The translations under genes were made by a program, and so were the position numbers. Positions 11,201 through 20,841 of a DNA stretch of 64,000 nt are shown here, piece by piece (position 1 is the first letter of the stretch; every line of letters starts with the position of its first letter). The stretch comes from Trachelipus rathkii. Lineage: Eukaryota; Arthropoda; Malacostraca; Isopoda; Trachelipodidae. Location: assembly GCA_015478945.1 (NCBI GenBank), contig JABUQX010053444.1, positions 1 to 64,000 on the forward strand, read 5' to 3'. A model generated the notes under the pieces. The model saw nothing but the letters and a program-made list of their open reading frames with translations, was not told the origin of the DNA and searched no databases.

Positions 11201-12099
11201 GCTGCCTAAAACTGCATCGCTTCAATATTACTAGAGTGATACTCAAATTTACTTGAATACCACAATGGACTCTTCAAATTTAACTTTCATCCATTGGGAT
11301 TACCGCGTCCCGCGACTTCGCAAGTGTTACATTTCAATGAAGCTAAATTACATATAGTATAATAAATTACCTCGTGTGAAACTGGGACCATTCAAAGAAG
11401 TGGAGAGTAATTTTATAGACCATTACAGGATCGTTCAGTCCTTCTGAAAGAGGTATGGTCTCTGAGCGTGGGTTGACTGTCTGGTGGGATCAGAAGGAGA
11501 GTTCCCCCCCCCCATTCTTCAAACTCTTACTTCACCCACATTTTGAATATTTGGAGCCATTTAGCGCTTCTTGATTGCGGATAGCTCCTGAGAATTTGGC
11601 TAAGGCCACCGCACGCCTGCCTTACAATGTGTATCTTAACAGTCCCAATGACATCAATCCTAATTTTCTTCTCTTATCCAATTCTTCCAGGCCTGTAATG
11701 ATGCACCATTATTGAAGAGGTCCAACAGGCCCTTTTCCAGTCTGCTAAAATAATTGGCAGAGGTTTGCAAATTGGCAACGATGTGTTTGAGATGTGATGG
11801 TGACTTAGCTCGCCTCTTCGGAGAGCCCTCTCATATGGTAGTTTGGAACCCCTCCTGTCTTTTAAACAAAGATGTCCTTCACAATATCCCTGCTGCATGA
11901 TTTTCTTCTCCCAGGGTTTGACATTCCGGTCAGTGGGTCATTCGGCTGTTCGCGGGATCATCAGATATTATCCTCTGAGATGACTGCTATATCCCAACAC
12001 ATATTGACTATCATCACGAGATCGCCTGAACATTAGATCTATATTACTTTTTTTATGCAGGTTTCCTCAATGACTGGTCCGTATATTTCACAATTAAGC

Positions 12100-12475
12100 A
12101 AAACTAAAGAGATACTTGTAGCTCTCATCTGTTGTTTACAGAACTACAAGCTCACGACCGAACCTTTTATATACCCCAAGGTTACAGAGCAGTCTCTATT
12201 TCCCCGAATTCATGAGCCACAGTGACGAGTGAGCAGCGACTCTGTTCACGAGTACACAATCTGTCGCATTAACTCAAAATTCCCCTCTCACTCCCTTACA
12301 GCTGTGGCAGTCATATCCACCTGAAAACCGATACTTTAACAACTGTGCTCACTCTACCTAACACCTAGCTGTAAATAAATCAAAGAAAACCTTGTTCATA
12401 TTTTCGAGCCTCCCACCGCCCATGTTAGTCCTAGGTGACTTTAACCTCCGCCTCCTTTGTGAGAAGACCTCCTGT
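12100..12475 (+). pseudogene. Jockey-like ORF2 endonuclease fragment
   Basis: A LQE-K/T-L block near 12,140-12,170 and PPPMLVLGDFN at about 12,410-12,445 are two hallmark motifs of LINE exonuclease-endonuclease-phosphatase domains; the second contains the catalytic D and N. Stops and shifts separate them. The reverse-transcriptase part is absent after 12,560. Confidence 0.72.
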
Positions 12476-12599
12476 TACATATCAATCAATTGAGATATTA
12501 GGGTAGTTTGCAGGATTATAGTAAGAAATTTGCGATTTGGTGATCTGACTTGTTAGTACGAACCCTATATTTAGATTCTGTGTATCAGATTCAGAATTC

Positions 12600-15393
12600 T
12601 ATCGGAATTAAGGGTAAATTTAAGTTTAGAAGAGGTCAAGGTTGTGTGTGGTTGTATAAACATATAGTCCCATCTGAGGGTATGTGATAGTGAAACAATA
12701 ATCTTACGGAGACGAAGCTATGACCATGTACGTTTGAAGGCTATGTTATGGTTGTGTTTAAGGTTATGTCAATCAGAATTATGAATAATAAAGTTGTTGA
12801 GGCATTGAAAACAATCAATTTTTCTCTAAGGAGACTAAGAAACTGGTTGAAGATCACTAGTGATAAAGATTATAAAAAATTCGGGGATAGATCAGAAACC
12901 TGATAAGCATTATTATTAACAGATTTCAAGTTTATCAGTAACCGCCTACACAGCTATAAAACGATCGAAAGTAAAATCTGAAAGAAGACGACAAATTTCC
13001 TAAGGGAGAAATTTAGAATTAAATGCTTTGTGCCAGTCTCTGTCGAATGTTTTCAGGTGTATGTTTATCCTGTCAAAAGAATCAATATATATTAGGATTT
13101 AAAGCGCTTGACAATAAATCAGTTGAATGTGACCAAGAATGTAAAACTACAGAACAAATCTGAGCACAAATAAAGGAGGCGTTTTAATATGTGTGTAAGC
13201 TCATAATGTTTGCCAATATGCAATGATTCCGATATCACTGTTTTAGAATAACTTACTTTAAGTATAAAAAAGTAATATTTTCAAAGGAGGAACTTATTCA
13301 CAATTTATTTTAGTTAAAATATAAAGAAACATCTTAAGACAGAAACAATTTGAGAAATAAGTGCATTACGTAGGGGGGGGAAGAAGGTAAATAACAGTTG
13401 AAAGGAGGATTGAGTGGGACTTAAAGAATAAATAGAAGCTCTCTGGAAGAAGACTAAATTCTGGTTATAGAGTTTATTTTTATACCTTATCATAAAAAAT
13501 GAACATGATGTACTTTCGTGACTATGAAATGGATGTGAGAAAAAGTTTGTAAGGAAGTGCTTCTAGAATAATACGCATTAATATTCCCATTGAGGAAGAG
13601 TGATGTGAAATTTTGATGGTTATGAGATGTAAGGAGGAAATAAAATATTGGGATGATGGAGTGAAGAATGTCATAATATCCATAGTATAAATGGAAATTA
13701 CGGGTGAAATAATAAACAATAATGGTAATAAAAGTATCATTGCTGATATGGAAAGGGTGTAACAAACGTTTGTGAAGGGTATATATATTCCGAAGGATTG
13801 GATGAGAGCAGTTATAGCTTATACCCTTATATAAGGGTAATAAGGATAATTAGTTAGAATTTTTACGGAACTTATAGAAAATTAATAAAATTATTGAGTG
13901 TGTAGGAAGATATATTGCTTGATAATTTGGTTGAAGAGTGTGACTGAATTGAATAAGCGTGACATGATGCCTTAGAACTAAGAATGCATTTTAGATAGTT
14001 AGATTATGATAGTATTCAAACTGCAAGTTTAGAAATAATAGCAAAATGAGAGAGAAGCATAATAAATTGTATTTAGTTTTAGAAGCTTGCATAACAGGCA
14101 TAATGACCGGATTAATAGTGAGGAGCTCTGTGGCAGTTGTTAGTATATGTGTTGCGTGGTGCCCTACTTAAGGGTAACCAAAAATAGTATGTATTGGTGA
14201 GGTAAAATGGAGTTTGAATATTGAATGGTTTATGTTAATTTGAAGTGAGATGAAGGATTTTGTTAGCTCCTATTGTTATTTATATTTGTATATGATGGTG
14301 AATGAAAGAATAAGATGTAGGTGTAATAGGGAAGATTGTTAGATTGATAGAGATATGGAAGAAAGTGGAGTTGCCCTCTTATATTATTGCTAACGCGATA
14401 GATATTGTCTCTGATTTAGGCGAATCTGAAGCGAAATTATTTTAGTGATAAAAATTTTTGATTCCTGTTTGGCAGGGTAAGTAAAAGGAGGGGTTGAAAG
14501 TAATATAATAGATAAGATTGAGTGTGATGGCACGTGAAGTGTGAGGCACGAGTCCACACAATTGACAATTCAATTTGGATGGTGTTGCAATTGAATAATA
14601 AGCAATTGAATTTAATATTTATGAGTTCGCATATGTTGAATGATAAATTGAACTGATGAGATGCAGAGTGGAGTAAATCAGAAGTTGTGAATGACTATTA
14701 AGCGTGACTGGTGTCAATAAATCCTTGGTGAATGCAAAAGACTATGACTGGAGTACGTCAGTAGTTTTTTTCATGGGTTATTATTTGTTACCTGGTTGAT
14801 TTAGTAGTAAAAACTACTGTGGATTAAGAAGTAATAATCTATGGTACAATCTGCTCAGATGCGACGAATCTTAGGGTGTGTAGGTGTTGAGAAATTAGTC
14901 AATTAAGTCAAAATTATGAAATATAAGAACTTTTAGAGGTTTATATGGTGTGAAGAAAAGACTTTAAAATAAGATTAAGACAATTTGAGTGTGATAAGAT
15001 GCATTGTTTGCGTCATGATGAGTATAGATAAGAGGATGATAATTGTTGGTTAAAGTTGGTGTATTTGTTGAGTTATGCTGTTAATTCACCTGCTGGATGA
15101 CCGAAGAAAAAGTAGAAGAGTCGAGTAAATGATGTGAGTTTGGCAGAGCCGAAAAGAAAGGTGCATAATAGGAGTGAATGGACGGTTTTTGTAATTGGTA
15201 TGATTTGGGCCTGGCTCAGGTTGATGAACCGTACATTGAGGTCCGTCGTTTATTGTGAAGTCTAGGTGGATTTCTTTGCACTTAAGGGTATGGTGGGGTT
15301 GGTCCCTTTGACTGGTGTCATATTCTACAACCTATCTTTTATTTTTTCAGTGTATTGTTCCCACCTCATCCACCAATTGGGAGGGGAGGAAAT
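12600..15393 (+). mobile_element. LINE-X copy D, the longest copy
   Basis: About 2.8 kb on the plus strand, ending in the conserved 3' block (15,100-15,393). The FADD region maps to 14,385-14,440 and is clearer in the mirror copy. A GRPKKK-type motif lies near 15,090, followed by a tail with WAWLR-DEPY-IE-like residues near 15,200-15,240. The sequence is purine-rich on this strand, the mirror of copy A's skew. Mirror copy at 20,842-23,700. No full frame survives. Confidence 0.7.
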
Positions 15394-15399
15394 AGCATT

Positions 15400-15458
15400 A
15401 ATATATATATATGAGTATAATATATATTATACTATATATATCATATATATATTATATA

Positions 15459-15496
<38 letters not shown>

Positions 15497-15520
15497 TATA
15501 TTATAAATAATATATATAAT
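15400..15520. repeat. (TA)n microsatellite tract
   Basis: TA tract separating the LINE-X copies D and E. Mirror copy at 20,713-20,835. Confidence 0.93.
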
Positions 15521-15524
15521 ATGC

Positions 15525-16600
15525 GGACATTTGGTTTTGTGGAGCGAATCTGAAGAGAGTTTGAGAGGATTGGGTAGAGAGATTGTCAGGGTGTGTAAAA
15601 GGAGGGGCTTGAAAAGTAAACGTTAGATAAGAGTAAGGTTAATGGTTTGTGAGTGAGGACACTCCTCAGTGTGAAAGTTATTAAGATGTGAGCACTGAAC
15701 AGAGTGTCTCGAGTAAATGTATTTAGTATATGTGGGATGAGAAGGAAACGACGGATGCAGATGATAGTAGGAAAGTTGGACATGGCAGGAAGTGCGGCTG
15801 GTGCAATTGAAAATACGTTGGTGAAGCTATAAAGGGACTAAAAGAGTAAAATGTAGACTTTTCGCTAGGGTCACATGAGGGTATTATGTTAACCTGTGTT
15901 ATGATATTGCAGTGTAGACTATGTCTGAAATAAGAAGATAAGAATGATCGTAAAAGTTTCATTTCACATGACAATCTAGGCGTGGCTAGTGGAGAAAGAT
16001 TGCACAAAAAATGAGGAAATGAACTATATTAGAGAGTGTTGTGTGAAGAAAGGGTAAATGCGAGAATAAATGAAAGTTAATTGAGATGGTTTCGTCATAT
16101 GGGAAATAAGAATGATAGTCGGTTGATTAAGCGCGATGTATAGTGGCTAGTGTGTGGAACCGACCGGCTGGGAGACCGAAGAAAAATGGATTGAGTCAGT
16201 AAACGAATTTTGAAAGATGAGAAATCTGAGTTTGCTAGAGCGAGAAGGATAAGGTGAAATAAAAACAGAGTGTATCGCGGGATCGTGAAAGGAGTATGTT
16301 GTGCACCCACCTGCCAAGGAGATGAACCCTACCTTGAAGACGATCTACCATAGCTGAGTGTCCATCACGCTGCCCATGAAGCTTTAGGTGATCTTCTTTA
16401 GCATGACTGCGAATGAGTTATCCCACTAAATTATAAAATATTAGCTGTAGGTAAAATTTGAAATAAAGAACAAAATATTAGGCTGCTAGAAGTTCACTGT
16501 CGAAAGTTAATGTCATAGTATATAGTCCTACTGCATTTTTCTTTTCCGATGAATGCTACGCACGCACGCACCTTACTCCCATTCTGGGGAAAAATAGATG
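15525..16600 (+). mobile_element. LINE-X copy E, 5'-truncated at the FADD box
   Basis: The copy starts at the reverse-transcriptase FADD region (15,525-15,560, read as NADIWFCG with one lost base, exactly as in copy A) and runs to the conserved 3' block (ending about 16,590). The C-terminal motif DRPAGRPKKNGLSQ, shifted in part, is at about 16,160-16,205. Copies A and E share the same apparent deletion at the catalytic aspartates, so it may be ancestral to this subfamily rather than a read error. Mirror copy at 19,715-20,712. Confidence 0.75.
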
Positions 16601-16621
16601 AATGGCAGTTTACATGGGAAC

Positions 16622-16872
16622 GAGAAATATATATAAAATATAAACTATATAATTGATAAGAAATTATTTATATTAAAAATGTATATTATATATATATATT
16701 ATTATATGAATAATAATATATATTAACATATATGATATATATAACAAGAAGTATATAAAACTAAGTATAAGTACGTATATAATATATATATATAAATGAA
16801 TATATATAAGCTGCTATAATCTAGATCATGACGATAGAAATATATACGATATATATATATATATACATATAT
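16622..16872. repeat. TA-rich microsatellite tract
   Basis: Imperfect TA tract after the 3' end of LINE-X copy E. Mirror copy at 19,500-19,650. Confidence 0.85.
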
Positions 16873-17034
16873 AATAATTTTGTAGTAATAGTTAAGAGTA
16901 TAGATCGCAGAGAGTGGTTTGTCAATCTTCCTCTCTCCCTTGACTCGCTGTCACCCTTTCTCGTCATTTTCGCTAGATTGGAATCACACTGTACTACTAT
17001 TGATTTAAATTCGTGTGCCAGAAAAAAATTTTTT

Positions 17035-17800
17035 TGATGTTATTTTGTATTCTTGTTTGAGTGGTTGCAGGTGTATAGCTTACAGCTCAACAGAAGTAGC
17101 TATAGTAGGAGTTGAAAAGAACCCTATCTATGGGGCTGATCTCTGAATCGTTTACTTAATCATCATTAGGGACGCCGCAATTCGCCCAAGGAATGGTAAT
17201 ATTGGGCACTGTTGACGCAAGGTGATTCGGCCAGATGTTTTTAAAGTTTTGTATAGAATTAGGTTGATTGACCAGATGTAGGAAAGAGGGCGACGGAGGA
17301 TATAGTAGTCGAAACTCTTATGCAGTCATAAGGAAATGTGAAGTGAAACAATGAGCAAAGTGTGTTGATGACAAAATTACACAAGGAGCAGGATCGTACG
17401 ACACTTGGTAAACCATGGGTAAGGTTGGTTGGTGGCCAATGTGTATGACGTGCAATTGACCTAGTCACCAATGCTGACGGAAATGTCGTCGATTAGAGGA
17501 AACCATTAACCGATATTCAGTTTTATTCATCTCAGGTTTGTCAAACCCCGATGGTCGCTCGCCCAACATTCTTCCAAGCCTGACAACTGCTTTAGGTCAA
17601 AGGAGTCGCGGGTGTCAGGGAGTGTAAATCGAGTGGAGGTGATCCCCATGATAGACATGGCGTGCGAGACAACTTCGAAGCAGACTGCAGAAAGGGTGTT
17701 GCCTGCCTAGCCTCTTTTGTCAGCTGTTACATTTTCCAATATTCCTACATGTAAGAAGATTGTCCACATTGCAGAAATAAAATTCACCCTTTATGCAGAA
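17035..17800. other. Unassigned segment, possible coding on either strand (left copy)
   Basis: A normal-GC island between TA tracts. In the mirror copy both strands are open for long stretches: 141 codons on one strand (18,661-19,086) and over 70 on the other, the latter reading ISVWLTTDADGRSPSTFFAN onward. In the left copy both frames are shifted. I recognise no domain. It could be an exon of the sorting-nexin gene (same plus orientation), an unrelated exon, or part of an unlisted repeat. No donor is seen where the plus-strand frame ends. Confidence 0.35.
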
Positions 17801-17817
17801 TAGAAGGTAAATATATG

Positions 17818-17891
17818 TTTTTTTTTTTTTATTTAAGAAAATATGAGGAGTAACTGAGTAGAGTATATAATTATAAATTATAGAAATTATA

Positions 17892-17923
<32 letters not shown>

Positions 17924-18010
17924 TATATATATAGTATATATATATATAGTATATAGTATATATAGATATATATAATATAATATAGTATTAATATATGTAT
18001 AGCTAAATGT

Positions 18011-18044
<34 letters not shown>

Positions 18045-18055
18045 ATATATAATTT
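17818..18055. repeat. Poly(T) runs and (TA)n tract
   Basis: T runs at 17,818-17,831 and 17,890-17,916, then alternating TA. The mirror has A runs and TA (18,366-18,590). Confidence 0.93.
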
Positions 18056-18074
18056 CTTTCTTTCTTTCTCTTTC

Positions 18075-18330
18075 ACCTTCCTCTTTGCCCAAGATTGGGG
18101 TTAAGGTGCTGTACAAGCATCGAAAAGAAAAGCAGTAGGAGAGACATGACAACGTCGAAAAAAGAAAGCCCAGCCTTACCGCCGACTTTATACCATTAAT
18201 TAGCGAGAGCTCGTCACAGACAGAAAATCCACCCTAGAGCATCAGGGGACCGCGACGGAGTTTGTCATGTTGTCCTACTGCTTTTCTTTTCCGACTCTTG
18301 TAGGTACAGCAACTTACCCCCAATCTTGGG
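18075..18330 (-). mobile_element. LINE-X copy F at the fold point
   Basis: The conserved LINE-X 3' block enters on the minus strand at 18,075. About 80 bases are mirrored at 18,262-18,330; the rest (the spacer) exists once. If the palindrome is an artefact, this is one LINE-X copy, cut at the fold, continuing into unseen sequence. Confidence 0.75.
18156..18267. other. Palindrome spacer (fold point)
   Basis: About 112 bases between the arms have no mirror copy; the borders are uncertain by about 20 bases. The spacer lies inside the 3' block of a LINE-X copy whose outer 70 or so bases do pair across the fold. No foreign, adapter-like or low-complexity sequence is visible here. The arms meet within one repeat copy rather than at a boundary between unrelated sequences. 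Confidence 0.8.
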
Positions 18331-18365
18331 GCAAAGAGGGAAGTGAAAAGAAAGAAAGAAAGAAA

Positions 18366-18409
18366 TTGATATATATAATATTATATATATATATATATAT
18401 ATAATATAT

Positions 18410-18441
<32 letters not shown>

Positions 18442-18480
18442 TATATATATATGAAATTAATATATATATATATATATATA

Positions 18481-18519
<39 letters not shown>

Positions 18520-18590
18520 CTTTCTAAAAATAAATTTTAAGTCTCGAACCTCTCATATTTCTTCAAATAAAAAAAAAAAAAAACAATTTT
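18366..18590. repeat. (TA)n tract and poly(A) runs
   Basis: Mirror of 17,818-18,055: TA tract to 18,485, an A run of about 28 at 18,487-18,514, and another A run near 18,569-18,583. Confidence 0.93.
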
Positions 18591-18639
18591 ACCTTCTATT
18601 TCTGCTAAAAGATGTGTGATTTATATCCTGCGAATGTAA

Positions 18640-19330
18640 CAATCTTGCTCATAGGAATTATTGGCAAATTACAAGCTGCACAAAGCGCTAGGCATGAGGG
18701 CAACCACCCCTTCTGCTGACAGTTGCTTCGAGGTTATCTCCCAACGGCCATCACCAGGGGTGCACCTCCCATCGATTACACTCCCTAGCCACCCCCGCTC
18801 TTTACCAAAGAGTGTCATGTTGGCAAAGAATGTTGAGGGCGAGCGACCATCGGCATCAGTTGTGAGCCAAACTGAGATGAATAAAACTAATACTCGGTTA
18901 ATGGTTTTCCCTAAATCGACGAACCGTCAGCAGGAGATGTCCTGCACGTCAACACATTGCCCACACCAAACCTTACCATGGCTACCACGTGTCGTACGAT
19001 CCTGCTCCCTTGGTAAATTTTGTCATCACCACACTTTGCCAATTCATGAGTGCACCACATCCTTTATGATCATGCACAAATCTTGAAACGTGTTGGGAGA
19101 GAGGGAAAGGTGTATATCCGCCGTCGCCTCTTTCCTTCACATTCCATACCACATTCTAACAAAATTAAAAACATCCTGGCGAATCACTTGTGCGTCAACG
19201 TGCCAATATTACACCTTGGCCGAAGTTGCGCGTCCTAACATGATGATTAAGTAACGTTCAGAGATCAGCCATAGATTGTTTTACACGCTTTTTTTGGCAC
19301 TTCTATGGCTGTAGCTGTACCACTCACTCA
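18640..19330. other. Unassigned segment (right copy) with a 141-codon frame
   Basis: Mirror of 17,035-17,800. Plus-strand frame 18,661-19,086 is open for 141 codons and rich in Ser, Pro and Thr; the opposite strand is also open across 18,690-18,900. Antisense openness usually means only one is real. No motif, signal peptide or membrane segment is evident. It is the longest intact frame in this part of the window, but it is not preserved in the left copy. Confidence 0.35.
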
Positions 19331-19499
19331 AACAAAAACAAAAAAAAAAATCTGCAACGAATTTAAAAGTAGTACAATTTTTATATGCACTATATAAAAT
19401 CATTAAGAGTAAAGATTGGACTAATGGGGAGAGAAGGAAGAGTTTTAGAGTGAGACCGATTATTCTGTATGTGAATGGAATGTATATGTTTTATAATAT
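19331..19499. other. AT-rich spacer
   Basis: Nothing recognisable; it joins the unassigned segment to the TA tract. Confidence 0.5.
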
Positions 19500-19650
19500 G
19501 CTATCATATATTTAATTATATATATATATACTAATATATATGATTATTGTATATATATATATAGTATACTATATAATATATATAAATAATTATATACATA
19601 TAAATATATATATATATATATATATAATAATAGTATATATATAATAATCA
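19500..19650. repeat. TA-rich microsatellite tract
   Basis: Mirror of 16,622-16,872, about 100 bases shorter, showing arm-to-arm length differences in simple repeats. Confidence 0.9.
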
Positions 19651-19714
19651 CAAATATTATTTCAAATCCTGTGTAACTATAATATTCTTTCCTATCTTAT
19701 TCTGCCTCTCTTGT

Positions 19715-20712
19715 CGACAAAGTAATAGGGAAAGTAGGTGGCGTAACGAGATGTAAAGATGTCGAAAGAAAACAGTAGGAGAACATGACATAAGTCGAAA
19801 AGAAAGCCAAGCCTTACCGCCCCCTCCAGTACCATCTAATTTAGTTGAGAACTCATCCAGTTCAGAATCCACCCTAACTATGGGACAGCGAGGAACCACT
19901 CACTGATAGTGATAATCGTACAAGGTAAGGTCATCCCTTGGGCTCAGGTGGGCCACAACCATACCCCTCACAATCCCCCGCCATTCCCTCCTGTTAACAC
20001 CTTTCTTCTCGACTCTACCAAACTCAGTTTCTCTCTTTCAAACATCGTTACACTCAATAATTCCACTTTTTCTCGGTCTTCCAGCCGTCGGTTCGCAACA
20101 CACTAGCCACTATACATCCGCTTAACCAAACCGGAATAGCATTCATTGTTTGGATATTGCTAGATCATCTATCTATGTGCTTCATTCATTCTCTCATTAC
20201 CCCTTTCTTCACCACCACACAACTTCTCTAAATACGTTCATTCCTCAATTTTTCAATTCTCACACACGCTAGCACACCCCTAAGATCCCCATTTGAAACA
20301 TCTTGAACTTTAGATCATATACTTCTATTTCGAACCGGTTAGAGTCTCGGGGTTTTACACTTATCAACTCTCACACTCTACCCTCATTAAGACCCTAGCA
20401 CACACTCAAGACTTAGTCCCTTTACATTTCACCAACGATTTAATTGCACCAGCCACCTCCTGCCATTCACAATTTAACTACTACACTCTGCATCGTTCCC
20501 TTCCCTTCTCATCCCACATATACCCTTAAATATTTAAACTCAGAACTTGTTGCTCACCATCTAAACATAACTTCACACTGAAGTTCCTCACTCACAACCA
20601 TAACCTTACTCTTAGTCAACGATTTACTTTCAAGCCCCCGCTTTTAACAACACCCGCCAAATCTCTCTACCAATCCTCTCAAACTCTCTTCAAGATTCGC
20701 CACACTATCCAT
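19715..20712 (-). mobile_element. LINE-X copy E, right-arm mirror
   Basis: Reverse complement of 15,525-16,600, with the 3' block at 19,715-19,900 on this end. Frames are broken at different places from the left copy. Confidence 0.75.
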
Positions 20713-20835
20713 CATCGATATAATAATAATATACTATATATATATATATATATATAATATATATATATATATAATATATATATATATATAAATATTATAA
20801 TATAATATATAGTTATATATTATATATATATTAAT
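20713..20835. repeat. (TA)n microsatellite tract
   Basis: Mirror of 15,400-15,520. Confidence 0.92.
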
Positions 20836-20841
20836 TATTTC

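Larger units (their letters stand above)
9770..12560 (+). mobile_element. Jockey-like LINE: 5' UTR, ORF1 and partial endonuclease
   Basis: Order on the plus strand: an untranslated leader (about 9,770-10,165), a gag-like ORF1 with zinc knuckles (10,165-11,200), then the beginning of ORF2 with an apurinic-type endonuclease (about 11,250-12,470). The element stops just after the endonuclease and has no reverse transcriptase or 3' end in the window. That is unusual, since LINE truncation normally removes the 5' side. LINE-X copy D follows almost at once. Mirror copy at 23,780-26,390. Confidence 0.75.
1..18155 (+). repeat. Left arm of a giant palindrome
   Basis: This whole stretch recurs as reverse complement at about 18,268-36,180. 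Anchors seen by eye: 1-100 against 36,080-36,180; 905-965 against 35,240-35,310; 2,701-2,930 against 33,229-33,445; 8,041-8,340 against 27,845-28,145; 10,640-10,760 against 25,380-25,500; 17,520-17,760 against 18,640-18,890. The sum of paired coordinates drifts only from about 36,180 at the outer end to about 36,420 at the centre, so order is collinear and differences are mostly small indels. The first bases of the window still pair, so the arm continues beyond the left edge. Everything listed below 18,155 therefore has a mirror copy and should be counted once if the palindrome is an artefact. Confidence 0.96.

Noticed and set aside
17720..18076. 118-codon minus-strand frame rich in Tyr, Ile and Lys
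   Set aside because: It translates a TA tract and T runs. Similar frames at 8,225-8,461 (its 3' part), 15,266-15,466, 20,734-20,940 and 40,143-40,331 are also microsatellite translations.
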